DNA of 64,000 nt from Arabidopsis thaliana. Its lineage: Eukaryota; Streptophyta; Magnoliopsida; Brassicales; Brassicaceae. The stretch covers positions 4,650,101 to 4,714,100 of the forward strand of contig NC_003074.8 in the NCBI RefSeq assembly GCF_000001735.4, in the 5' to 3' direction. Shown here piece after piece: positions 22,927 to 35,743 of this stretch. How positions within the stretch are numbered: position 1 is the first letter of the stretch; the number at the start of each line of letters is the position of its first letter. Below the pieces are notes generated by a model, which searched no databases, was not told the DNA's origin, and worked only from the letters and a program-made list of their open reading frames with translations. The position numbers were made by a program, and so were the translations under genes.

Positions 22927-25850
22927 ATGCAGAATCCGAGACTGAAGCAACATCAGCAGCAACAACAACAACAAGCTATGATGCAGCAACAAGCTCTGAT
23001 GCAGCAACACTCTCTTTACCATCCTGGTGTTTTGGCTCCTCCTCAGGTTTTTATTTTACCTTTATTACATCTTCGATGTGTCTAATTTTGGTCGAAATTG
23101 GATTTTTTTTTTTTTGTACTGTCGTCTCTTTCGTGAGTCCTTTTATTCCGGGTCGGGTTTAGTTTGTGTTCTTCATTTGAAGATAATTTTTGTTCATATT
23201 CTGTGTTTCTTTTTCTCATTTGATTGAATGGATGGCTAGGGTTTCCAGATCCTGTAGGCTAGCAATTCGTTCCTTTTATCTGTTGTGATGTCTTTGTGTT
23301 TTAGTTTTGTTGCGTCATTACCAAATTGAGCTGATATTTACCTTCTCGTGCTTTTCTAATGGGGATAGAAAAGAAATTGCAATCCTTTTCATTTTCTTTC
23401 TTTCTTACTTTTGGCAATTGCAGTTAGAGCCTGTTCCAAGTGGAAACCTTCCTCCTGGTTTTGATCCCAGTACTTGCCGTAGCGTGTGAGTGAATTTTTT
23501 TAGCATCGCTTTGTCTGAAAGGTGCAGTTCCGAGTTTATGTTTTAACTTCTCCAATTATTCTAATATTGGCAGGTATGTTGGAAACATCCATACACAGGT
23601 CACAGAGCCTTTGCTTCAAGAGATTTTTACAAGCACTGGCCCTGTTGAAAGCAGTAAACTCATCAGAAAGGATAAGGTAGTTAGATTCTAAAATCCACCT
23701 GATTTCTACTTTATTGTGAAAGTGACCCTCTTATATAGTAGCTTTCTTGTTTTGGACGAGCATACCTCAACAATTGCACATTTTTAATACTTTAAGGAAA
23801 CTACTCTACTTGCTGCTTACTAAAAATGGACTCATAAAGCATGCATCTTTTTATTTATTTGCAGTCATCATATGGATTTGTTCACTACTTTGATCGAAGA
23901 TCCGCTGCTCTGGCTATACTGTCTCTGAACGGAAGGCATCTGTAAGGAACAATTTTCATAGTTTCCTTCCTCTCCTCTTCTTATCGTTCGAATGCTTTTG
24001 TTTAGGTTATAATCGTCGAGTTTACAGGTTTGGACAGCCTATCAAAGTCAATTGGGCGTATGCCACTGGTCAGAGGGAAGATACATCAAGTAAGTTTTGA
24101 CTTTTTTTAAGTGTTGCATTTTGTTTGTATGTTTTTGAGGATACTCAATGTTTTAGTTTCCATGAGTTGCAGGTCATTTCAACATTTTTGTTGGAGATCT
24201 CAGTCCAGAGGTCACTGATGCAACATTATATCAAAGCTTTTCTGTCTTTTCCAGTTGTTCGTAAGTTCTGTTGCTTGATCAGCTCCTTTTAACTAACTTA
24301 TTCTACTTGGTTGTAAAACAAATATCATAATCTCTGACTGTGTCTAATATTTTGAAGGGATGCGAGAGTTATGTGGGACCAAAAAACTGGGCGCTCGAGA
24401 GGCTTTGGGTTTGTTTCCTTCCGCAATCAACAGGTAATGTACATTCTTTAAATCATGCAGTGAGTTTTTGTTTTAGCTCAAGGATTGTTCGTGGTTTACA
24501 TTAATGTTAAATGTTGATTTCATTTGCAGGATGCTCAAACTGCCATTAATGAGATGAATGGTAAGGATTATATAGTAGCTGAGATCTCAGTACTTCGTTC
24601 TCATGCTTTCTTGTTCTGAAGTGCTTAGAATTTGCATGCAACTGAATGATACTGTGCCTAGAAAGACCTGCTGAAAGTTTTCTTGATTTGTTAGTCAAGA
24701 GCTGCTGAAAGTTGCATAACTTCTGTTTCAGTGTCATCTAAAATTGAGGTTTTCTCTTTATTCTTAGCAATTAATCTTTGTTTCTATCACATCTTCTCAG
24801 GTAAGTGGTTAAGTAGCAGACAAATCAGATGCAACTGGGCCACGAAGGGCGCTACTTCTGGTGATGATAAGCTCAGTTCTGATGGAAAAAGTGTTGTGGA
24901 ACTTACAACTGGCTCATCAGGTTGTCTTTCTATTACTGTGCAAATTCTTATGTTTTTTTCTCCTTCTCCTCAAATGGAATTTACGAACCTACATTGATTT
25001 TCCCTGAGTAATATGAAAAACTTTAAGTTAACAAAGCCATATTGGTCGTTTGATTGTGCAGAGGATGGTAAAGAGACATTAAATGAGGAAACACCTGAAA
25101 ATAATTCTCAGTTTACCACTGTTTATGTGGGAAACCTTGCTCCAGAGGTACATTATCCACTAGGAAGTGCTCCTTGTAATACTATCACAACAAAAACAGT
25201 TTATTTGAGGTTCTTTGATGAAGTTTTACATTAGTAGATTTCGGGTACATCGTTACAGCTATCTATCTTGCAGGTAACTCAGCTTGATCTACACCGTTAC
25301 TTCCATGCTCTTGGCGCTGGAGTTATTGAGGAGGTCCGTGTCCAACGAGACAAAGGCTTTGGTTTCGTGAGATATAACACTCATCCCGAAGCTGCTCTTG
25401 CTATTCAGATGGGTAACACTCAGCCTTACCTCTTTAACAGACAGATAAAGGTACTTTTAAGTTTGGCTTACCACTCTAAACCCTCTCTATTTGATCTTAC
25501 TGCTCCCAAAAGTTACTTCATCTGAAACTTAGCATGCAATCTGACATTTGTTATCATGTTAATTGTAGTGCTCATGGGGAAACAAGCCAACTCCACCAGG
25601 TACAGCCTCAAACCCACTTCCCCCACCTGCCCCAGCTCCAGTTCCTGGTCTATCTGCAGCTGATCTCCTAAACTATGAGAGGCAATTGGCACTTAGCAAG
25701 ATGGCAAGTGTGAATGCGTTAATGCATCAACAGGGTCAACACCCTCTAAGGCAGGCTCATGGAATAAATGCCGCTGGAGCAACTGCAGCCATGTATGATG
25801 GTGGCTTTCAGAATGTAGCCGCCGCACAGCAACTCATGTACTATCAGTAA
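22927..25850 (+). CDS. UBP1C: Oligouridylate-binding protein 1C, three-RRM TIA-1-like protein
   Basis: Twelve exons: 22927-23046, 23424-23485, 23574-23676, 23865-23941, 24028-24089, 24173-24260, 24358-24433, 24530-24560 (31 nt), 24801-24920, 25062-25147, 25274-25450 and 25569-25850. Joined they give 427 aa (AT3G14100). A Gln-rich N-terminus comes first. Three RRMs then show RNP2/RNP1 pairs [28 protein letters not shown] and [14 protein letters not shown]. The C-terminus is Pro/Ala/Gln-rich. UBP1 proteins bind U-rich RNA and go to stress granules; UBP1C is reported to sequester mRNA under hypoxia. It is tail-to-tail with FLU, with only 271 bp between stop codons. Confidence 0.97.
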
Positions 25851-26121
25851 TAAACCTCAGTTCGTGGCGCCGATCTCAAGTTTCAATCTCTTTGCTTTTT
25901 CTCTTTTTTTTTTGTTTGTCTAGAACTTGTTTGTGTGTGTCTGTTTGTCTCTCACTTAAGTTATCTATATAAAGTTTTATCTGCAGTTGTATGATTAGTT
26001 ATGTATTCCCATGGATTGTAAGACAAGCGAATTACATTCAATAAAAGGGATTTGGATATCCATTCTATGTGATTTTACATGAACATAAACAGACAACAAA
26101 GAAAAAAACATTGCGGAAGGA

Positions 26122-27502
26122 TCAGTCAGTCTCTAACCGAGCAATGTACGTATCATAGAACTTTCCAGCTTTCTCGAGATCTCCCAGCTCGGTATAACAG
26201 TCTGCAATAGCTCCATATGCTTCAGTGATTCCAGAATCTTCACTTTCCCTCTTTGAGATGGCTAGAACCATGGAGTGATACTGTATGGCTTCCCTATACT
26301 TCCCTTGGCGCTGCAGCGAGGCGCCTAGGCCTCTTGCAGCCTTCTTTTCTTCGGTGGGGTCTTTGAGACTCTGGGCAAGTTCCAAAGCTATCTTGAACTC
26401 TGTATAAGCTTTCTCTGGTTCTTGGTTCCTAAGAAAGGTTTTTCCTGTTTTCAACTTGGAAATCAACTCTTGTTTCTTTGGTTCCACAATGATTTCACTA
26501 TCTGGGATTCTTGCTCCCACTGGAGCATAACTCAAGCTTGGTGCATAAGACTCGATTTTGGCTTGTCTCCTAAGAGCTGCGTTAATCTGTCGTAGTTGTT
26601 CATTCAACCTCTGTAACTCCCCTTTCCTCTGCCGAGCAAGCAACCCTGATTTGGTACACCACAAAAAAAGTGTTGTCAAAACCCCAATGAGTACAGTTCA
26701 TAGAAGCATAGATTGAAGAAAAGACTAGTCACTACCTCCAACGGTGGCTCCAATAAGAGCAACAAGCAACAAAATAGGCATGCTGAACATGGAGCTCTCA
26801 GGCTCACATATCTCAGCAGCCAAAGCTTCAAGAGGTGTAGCCATCTGAAGGGAGTTTGTCAACAACACTGCCATCACCGGTAATTTGAGCCTCCCAATTC
26901 CCTGCCACATCCATATCTAAAAGCTTACTATCACTAAGAAAAAACTTGACAACAAAAAATAAACCGAGTCAAACAATATAATGTGTTTTAGCTGGATATA
27001 GCTAGACATCCCGGAATTCATCACCAAACTACCTCAAAAGCTGAAAACTTGTCAAGAGATCCCACACTGGCAAATGGCGTTTGTAAGATTCCCTTTCCTT
27101 GTCGCTCCTTAGGCTGTGAAGACGAATGTATAATTTTGGAGAAAGGAGGATGATCCCCAGGTTTTCTGACTACTGAGTAGCCAATAGATGTAGCAAATTT
27201 TCCAATCTCTGAGAAAACGTTATGGAGAAAGATGACTTCAGAAGCGACAAAGAATTGGCTAATGTTATTGAAATGAACCAACAAACTATTGATGCCTCAA
27301 ACAATTTCGATCTAGAAGTTCTGATGCCTCATTACCAAAAGAGGATCACTCATATAGCAACAGTGACTCTGAATTGGAAATCTGATTCAGCGAATGAGCT
27401 ATGAGCTATGAGCTAACCTGGAGCTCGAGACTTGTCACGCGGCGGTGGTTGGCCACCGGAAGTATGAGAGAAGGAGGAGCAACACCGGATAAGCGCCGCC
27501 AT
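26122..27502 (-). CDS. FLU: FLU, negative regulator of tetrapyrrole synthesis
   Basis: Four exons: 27502-27418, 27208-27033, 26901-26736 and 26645-26122, joined to 316 aa (AT3G14110). The order is a chloroplast transit peptide (MAALIRCCSSFSHTSGGQPP), a hydrophobic membrane anchor (SMPILLLVALIGATVG), a coiled coil (RQRKGELQRLNEQLRQINAA) and a C-terminal TPR domain with repeats such as GKTFLRNQEPEKAYTEF, GASLQRQGKYREAIQY and IADCYTELGDLEKAGKFY. The TPR domain binds glutamyl-tRNA reductase and shuts down 5-aminolevulinate synthesis in the dark, preventing protochlorophyllide build-up and singlet-oxygen damage. All expected segments are present. Confidence 0.97.
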
Positions 27503-27892
27503 CACTAAAGAAAGCTCTCTGAGAGGATAAAACAAACGCTTTGGGAAGCTTAAAACTCGTTTCCGCTGGTCTGTTTTTTATGAAACTTGTACAAGACTGC
27601 CCCTGTTTTTCTATTTAATTACAGTTAAACCCTTTTTTACTAAGCTTCAAAGATGAAACGCAGCGTTTAAGGAGCTTTTGCTTAAACTCTGGTGGCGACT
27701 GTTCTGTGTCGTCGTCGCTGTCTTTGTCTCAGCGGAGTCTTCTACTGGAGCGGAGGATTTTAAAAGGGTTTTAGATTTTTGACGACTACAAAACCCTAAT
27801 CGAGCTCAACTTGAGCATTGCCGCGCTCTTCTGCTATTCTAAGATTTGATATTTCTGCATACCACTTGGGGTTAGCTTTCGTTGGTGAAGAA
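27503..27892. promoter_or_regulatory. Short bidirectional promoter FLU (-) / NUP107 (+)
   Basis: Only 390 bp separate the two start codons. A telo-box AAACCCTAA at 27791-27799 lies about 100 bp upstream of the NUP107 ATG. No obvious TATA box serves NUP107, as is common for housekeeping plant promoters. Confidence 0.65.
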
Positions 27893-30800
27893 ATGGATAT
27901 GGATATGGACACTTCCCCTAGCTACTTCGACCCCGAGGCCCTCAGTGTTAGGGATCAATTCCGTCGCTATCGGTAAAATTTTCGACTACCCTTTTCCGAT
28001 TTTCTGGGTCTTCTTACTTTAAAGTGAATTTTTCCTGGGTTGTCGTTTGTTTGTTAGTACGGTCTAAATTAGCTGATTCTAGCGAGACTTGAATGCGATT
28101 TGAATTGTTGGATTTTCTCTAAGAACTGAATCTTATTAGGGGTTATGGTTTTAGTTCATGGAATCTGGGTATAGTGTTTTGATGCCCGGCTATGTCAAAT
28201 AACATTGCTTGCAGAAAGAGACACTCTACATCGCCACATGAGGAAATGTTGAGTTCAAATGTCAGCGAGAACAGATTACTGTATGACGGGCATAACATTC
28301 ATAGTCCAACAAATACTGCATTGCTCCTTGAAAACATTAAGGAAGAGGTTGACAACTTTCACACTGATCATTACGAAGGAACACCTACAAACCCGATATC
28401 TGCTTCCAGGAGGGAGAGTGTTGGAATTCTTAATGATGACGATGAGGCTTTGTTTCGTCGAGTAGAAAGTCAATCACTCAAGGCTTGCAAGATTGAGAAT
28501 GATGAGTTAGCGGAGAGTGGAGATACAACCTTTGCTTTGTTTGCTTCCCTGTTTGATTCTGCGCTTCAAGGTTTGTATGATATATCAGTCTTCGAATATA
28601 ATATGTGTACATACATGAATATGCAGATATTTGGGTTTGTTTCTGCATGCATGTGTGTGGTTCTCCTTTTTTTTCAAAATCTCAACTAAGCAGTGTTTCT
28701 GCTTTGTGTGTTTGTGGGATTCCCGTTAGTTAGTTGCTAGAGTCCCAGTATTATCTGGTTTTCTCTTATTGTAATTATGACGTCTTGGTTTTGCAGGACT
28801 AATGTCCATTCCAAATCTAATGTTGAGGCTTGAAGAATCATGCAGGAATGTTTCACAATCAATTAGGTATGTCTTCTGGCTCTGAGAGTTAAACCGTCAA
28901 AACTTCTTCAACTTTGTGCTTGGTTCATCTTTTCCTGTTATCTACAGATATGGATCAGATATTAGACATCGTGCTGTGGAGGATAAACTTATGAGACAGA
29001 AGGCTCAGCTTTTGCTTGGTGAGGCTGCCTCCTGGTCACTTTTATGGAACCTATATGGAAAAGGTTAGGAAACTCAGCTCCATCTTTCTATTACTTTTGG
29101 AACAGGGTAGGTGTTGTCTTCGTTTTGATCACTGATGTCTGATAAAGCTCGGTGTCGTGTAATATTTTCATGTCTACCTGGAAAATTTTCAGTTAAAGTA
29201 CTGGGTGGTTTGTGTTAGAGATGCTATTATTGACGATGTGTATTTGTTCTTGCAGGTACTGATGAAGTTCCTGAGAATTTGATCCTGGTAATGCATTCTT
29301 TCGTAGTCGTTTTTCAAATGAATCATTCTTATTGATACATCTTACGCATGGACTTATTTGACTATGTTAATGTCGGCAGATCCCATCAACATCTCATTTG
29401 GAGGCTTGTCAGTTTGTTTTAAACGACCATACAGCTCAGCTATGCCTTCGGATAGTCATGTGGCTTGAAGAACTTGCTTCAAAATCACTTGACTTGGAAA
29501 GGAAGGTGATGATTCCAGTATATTCGTTTTCAATATATTACTTTCCCATTGTCATTTTGGTATGCTACTTGATTGGTGTATCTGGTCTGGTCATTTTTGT
29601 ATTCCTAGGTAGAGATCATGTATAGGATCGTTATAAACTCGCTAATTGCAGTGCAGTTCCTTTAATTTTCACAAACAGAAGTTGAGCAAAACGGTTGTTG
29701 CATTTTCTTTTCTAGTAGTGTTCACTCTCCACCTAGAGAGATACTAGATCTCGTTGTATATGAATGGAAATCTTAGGAACTGTATGGAAAACACCTCCAA
29801 AACACTATTGCTTCTGAAATCAGAGTCAGGTGTTTATGTTCCTACTTTTCTTGTATTGAGGGTGTTGGTACTGTTTCCTAGACTTTGTTCAACGTACGTA
29901 AAGTATTGTGTGATGAACCCTCAAATTGATAGAGGTGATTAACACTCGATTAGAATTTACTTACCAGGGAATGTTAATGATCTCAGGTGCAGGGATCTCA
30001 TGTGGGTACTTATCTTCCTAATGCTGGAGTGTGGCATCACACACAAAGATATCTCAAGAAAAATGGCTCTAACGCTGACACTTTACACCATCTGGATTTT
30101 GATGCTCCAACACGTGAACATGCTCGTCTTCTTCCTGATGACTATGTAAGTCTGTTCAGCTATGGTTGAAGTTAGGTTCGTTTAGATTGTTAGTGTTGAT
30201 GAGCAGATTTTACGTTTCAATATATTTGTTCATTCAATATGAAATACATGGTATATGAAACAATGCTGGTGGACTGTGCAGAAAGCAAAGCAATGTAGAT
30301 GAACAGGGTTAAAGAAATTTTGTCAGAATAGCCGCCAATTTCTTTTCATAATTAATATTTGATTCTCAGATGTTTAGCTATTTCTCTTGGTCTAAGGCTA
30401 TATCATAGCAATCGTGACTGTTTCTTTTGTCTGTTCTAGTTTCCATGTGGATGCCTATATCTATACTTTGAAGGTCATCTTTCGTTGTCGTTATTGTTGT
30501 TAAATAAAATCAATATTTGGACCTTTTTTGGCAGAAACAAGATGAATCTGTTCTTGAGGATGTATGGACTTTGATAAGGGCTGGGAGAATAGAAGAGGCA
30601 TGTGATCTCTGCAGGTCTGCTGGGCAGGTAATCTTTATAAGGGATATAAATTCTTTATAAGGGTAATGATTAGAAAGGTGTGTACTGATAATGTCGATTT
30701 AAATTACTATTTTGCCAGTCATGGAGAGCTGCGACTTTATGCCCTTTTTCTGGAATGGACATGTTTCCTTCTATTGAGGCACTGGTAAAGAATGGGGAAA

Positions 30801-33800
30801 ATAGGACTCTCCAGGCCATCGAGCAGGAAAGTGGCTTTGGCAATCAACTGCGTCTTTGGAAATGGGCTTCCTACTGTGCATCAGAGGTAATACAGAATCT
30901 GGATAGTTTTGTTGCTTTTTGAATTTGAAGTTTTTTTCCGTCTCAGAGACGTAATTTACTTATCTTTTTTCATTTGTTTCTGAAGAAAATTGCAGAGCAG
31001 GACGGCGGCAAACATGAAGTTGCTGTTTTTGCAACTCAATGTAGCAACCTGAACCGCATGTTACCAATTTGTACTGATTGGGAGGTAATGGCATGCACAC
31101 TTGTATAATCAGATTGATATTTAATTAGCATATTCCAACTTTGCGTCCCTGGCTGCCATTTTTCTATTAAATAACGTACTGTTTAAAAAAAAAAAAACTT
31201 GGTTGTCTTGCCAAATCTTGATTCTCAGAATTATATTTTAAGTTGCTTATCTGAAACGTCATACGCTATCACCCTGCCTGTGTGTCTCTGTCGTATTGAA
31301 TTATCACTCGTAAGATTGTTTAAAGATGGTTATGAATCATTAACATACTTGTTTTCATTGCTACCATTCCTATGCATTTTTTTTGAAAAACTGGAAACTG
31401 CTATTTTCCAACTTATTTCGTAGCTTACTCTATGAGCTGTGTGCATTGACATTGTTTTAGCGTTGACGGGATTATTCTGCAGTCAGCTTGCTGGGCGATG
31501 GCAAAATCCTGGCTTGATGTTCAGGTTGATCTTGAACTCGCCCAATCAAAGCCTGGTTTGACAGAAAGGTTTAAAAGCTGCATTGATGAAAGCCCTGAAG
31601 CTACGCAAAATGGTTGTCAGGCTTCATTTGGGCCAGAAGATTGGCCCCTCCATGTTCTAAACCAACAACCCCGCGACCTTCCTGCTCTTCTTCAGAAACT
31701 TCATTCAGGGTATGAATAACGACTACTGGGAAAATTTCTTTGTCCTTTCTGTAGAGAGCTACAGCCCAACTTACTGTTTTATTCCTGGCGTAGGGAAATG
31801 GTGCACGAAGCTGTTGTCAGAGGATGCAAAGAGCAGCACCGCCAAATTCAGGTATTTTGATTGCCAACGATTTTCTGTGAAGCTATTAAATCATTTATTA
31901 TGTGCGTAGTCATCCCGAATACTTTCTTTGGCAGATGAACCTTATGTTGGGGGATATATCACATCTCCTTGATATCATATGGTCATGGATAGCGCCCTTA
32001 GAAGATGATCAAAGCAACTTCAGGCAATCAATAGTTTTTCTCTAGATTTTGTTACTTCTATTAACAATTTTGGGATATAGTTATCTGTTGATTGTCGGAT
32101 CCTAGCATTTTCTTTCGAATTATACAAATTTTCCCAACTCAGGGAGGTGGTGGTAGGGGTCTCGAAATGACAATACCTACTGCGTAGTTTCTGATGTTTC
32201 TTGGTTATTATAAAGAAGACAGATATGTGTTTTACAGCGTTGCTAGATGAGTGACTTGACTCAATACGTTTTGCATCTTGCAGGCCCCATGGAGATCCTC
32301 ATATGATAAAGTTCGGTGCACACATGGTACTTGTTCTTAGGCTTCTATTTACTGATGAAATCAACGACTCTTTCAAGGAGAAGCTCAATAATGTTGGTGA
32401 TCTTATTCTTCATATGTGAGTCACTTCAAGTTGGTTCCTCTGCGATAGCAGAGTTCACTTATGGAACTTATTATCCTGCTAGATGATACATTACATGCAT
32501 ATTATGTTCAACTGGCTTTTTAGTGATCTGTGAAATGCTGCCAGGTATGCGATGTTTCTATTTTCAAAACAACATGAAGAATTGGTAGGAATTTATGCTT
32601 CTCAGCTTGCTCGCCATCGATGCATTGAACTTTTTGTACACATGATGGAGTTAAGGATGCATAGCAGGTAATAAATATCAGATGGTAGTCTTTCATATTG
32701 CATTTTGGAGAAGCAGCCCTTGGAAATATGTGTATTGCATAAAAGTTATTTCTTTGACATTTTTCCTTCTCTGGAAAACAGCGTACATGTGAAGTACAAA
32801 ATCTTCCTGTCCGCTATGGAGTACTTGTCATTCTCTCCTGTGGATGATTTACATGGAAATTTTGAAGAAATAGTTGACAGGTATTTAAATGGTTGAGATT
32901 TTTTTTCCTGGCTTAAAATATGTAATCTTGAGATACCTTTTACTTTAGTAATCTCAAAAGTGAAACTTTATGGAACATCACAGGGTTTTGTCAAGATCTC
33001 GGGAAATCAAACTTGCAAAATATGATCCCTCAATTGATGTTGCGGAGCAGCATCGTCAGCAGAGTCTTCAAAAAGCAATAGCCATTCAGTGGCTCTGTTT
33101 TACACCTCCATCTACTATAAAGGATGTGAAGGATGTTACTTCCAAATTACTTTTGCGATCTTTGATGCACAGGTACAATTGATGCATACTGACATATGGC
33201 CTCATGAATATATCTGCGTCTGAGAGAAATCTCGACATATTAGGAAAATGTAGGCTAATTTGTTCGCTGTTAGCCTATTTCTCAATTTCTTAATAGAGAC
33301 GAAATGAAGAAATCAGAGGACAAGAGTTCCTTTTAGTATGCAAAATGTTTGTCTCATTTTTTTCTTCACTTTTGCCTCTGTTTCATGGTATTTTTGTTTT
33401 TTCCTCTCGTCAGCAACATACTTTTCAGAGAGTTTGCATTGATTGCCATGTGGAGGGTGCCTGCAACTCCTGTGGGTGCACACACACTTCTTAGTTATCT
33501 TGCTGAACCTCTGAAGCAACTCTCAGAAAATCCAGATACCCTCGAGGATTATGTTTCCGAGAATTTGCAAGAGTTCCAAGACTGGGTATGTTTCTCTGCA
33601 ATTTTAACTCTTTATTATTCCTTTGATTTAAACATCCAGTGTCTAGATAGCTTTACGTACCTCTTTGTCTTTAAACAGAATGAGTATTATTCCTGTGATG
33701 CAAAATATCGCAACTGGCTCAAATTCCAGTTAGAGAATGCTGAAGTCACTGAACTGTCAGAAGAGGAAAATCAGAAAGCTGTTGTAGCAGCCAAAGAGAC

Positions 33801-35355
33801 TCTGGATTCTTCTTTGTCATTGCTTCTCAGTAAGTGATGCCAAACTTTATAATATATGGTTGACTTGTGTGCACGACTTTGCAGTTTTTACATTGATTGA
33901 AAATGCTGTTAACTGTGATACTATTGAACCTCGTAATATTAGGACAAGACAACCCCTGGATGACATTTCTCGAAGACCATGTATTCGAATCAGAAGAATA
34001 TTTATTCCTTGAATTGCATGCAACTGCGATGCTCTGTTTGCCTTCTGGTGAATGTCTGCGCCCAGATGCCACTGTTTGTGCTGCACTAATGAGTGCACTT
34101 TACTCTTCTGTCAGTGAGGAAGTTGTTTTAGATCGCCAGTTAATGGTACTCCTTTCATCCAATGTTCTTGGTCCATATGTTACTTTTACCTGTATCCTTG
34201 CTTTCACCCATGGTTATATACAACGGTTATGCAACAAATTTGGATATTTTCTATGGTGTGACACCATCTCGAAAGGCAGTCTACTACATTAATGTTTGTG
34301 TTGATCTTCGCGTTCAGGTAAATGTATCGATTTCGTCAAGGGACAGCTACTGCATCGAGGTTGTGCTCCGGTGTTTAGCAATTAAGGGCGATGGACTTGG
34401 GCCACATAATGCAAATGACGGTGGTATTCTAAGCGCAGTGGCTGCAGCTGGTTTTAAAGGTTCGGATATCTATGGAACATATTTCTCATTCACCTATGAT
34501 TTACCTCCTTTCTCCATAGAAATTTGGGGATGTTTCACCAGCATTAATAAAACAAGATGTTACAATGAAAGCACCCGCATTATAAAAACAATCACAAACT
34601 TGAAATTTGACTGCAGGTGAGCTTACACGGTTCCAGGCAGGTGTTACAATGGATATATCCCGCCTAGACGCTTGGTATTCAAGCAAAGAAGGCTCGCTTG
34701 AAACACCTGCAACTTATATTGTCCGGGGTCTCTGTAGAAGATGCTGTCTTCCAGAACTCGTTCTTCGATCAATGCAGGTAGAGCCTCTGCCATATTAGAT
34801 TATAACATTGCAGACATATGTATCTCGATCTGCGGCCATTTCATCTTAACCTATAATATAAGTGTACTAAGATTTTTGCAGAGAAGGAAAAGTCTATGGT
34901 CGTTTACATTAGTGAGAACTATAGAAGACTGAACTTATACCTCCATTTATTGACGTATTTGCAGGTTTCTGTTTCTCTAATGGAGTCGGGAAATCCACCT
35001 GAAGATCATGATGAACTGATTGAGCTTGTTGCTTCTGATGAAACTGGTTTTCTCTCTTTGTTCAGTCGGCAACAATTACAGGTTAATAATACACAATTCT
35101 TTACTCCATGAAAAATAAAGTCAAAGACTCATCATCTTTTTATTTCATTTTCCACTTTCTTTCTTTCCAAATTGGTAATGCAATTTCTCAGTCTGCATCA
35201 TTGTTGGTTACTCACCTGAATAAAATCATTTAATCTTAGTAACTGAGAACCATCTGATTGATTTGGATGCAACACAAATGCAGGAGTTCATGTTATTTGA
35301 GAGGGAGTATCGTATGTCCCAGTTGGAGCTTCAAGAGGAACTTTCATCACCTTGA
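27893..35355 (+). CDS. NUP107: Nucleoporin NUP107, Y-complex scaffold
   Basis: I joined 24 exons into a 1077-aa frame (AT3G14120). Exon starts: 27893, 28215, 28797, 28948, 29256, 29380, 29987, 30535, 30719, 30986, 31483, 31794, 31935, 32284, 32545, 32782, 32984, 33414, 33679, 33943, 34318, 34617, 34965, 35284. The stop is at 35353-35355. The protein is an all-helical Nup84/Nup107 solenoid with a short polar N-terminus. Recognisable stretches include AWHHTQ-like GVWHHTQRYL, LIRAGRIEEACDLCRSAGQ and the C-terminal LFEREYRMSQLELQ. It builds the outer ring of the nuclear pore and supports mRNA export. The intron after exon 13 starts GC instead of GT, and the frame requires it. Exon 5 is only 32 nt. 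Confidence 0.96.
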
Positions 35356-35743
35356 TATTGCCTCACCTTGTATCAGCGCCAGCTTCTTCCTCACTGAATG
35401 CCCAGAGAGACGGCTTACTTTGGTTCGTGTAAATTACGCTGTAATTTGTCTTCTTTTCAGACCAGGGATTCACTGATCAGACTGATGTATACATTGTGAT
35501 AAATTTTGTCGAATGCTGAGATATCAAGTTCCCTTTACTACTATTGGTCAGAAAGCCACTTCTCTCAAAGGCTTATTATAAGTTTATAACCAGCAAATTA
35601 ATCAGAAAAAAAAAAAACAGAACAAAGTCCAAACGTACTATTGTCTTGAAATAGAGCTTTTTATTTATGTGCATTGACAGTATTTCATACTGTTGTCCAA
35701 CTGTCTGATTAAGTCTCTGAGACTAGATCTGTTGGTTTTAGGA
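35356..35743. other. Converging 3' UTRs of NUP107 (+) and HAOX1 (-)
   Basis: A 388-bp tail-to-tail spacer with an A-rich run near 35606. A homologous flank precedes HAOX2 (about 40500-40566), because this is the left edge of the duplicated block. Confidence 0.6.
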
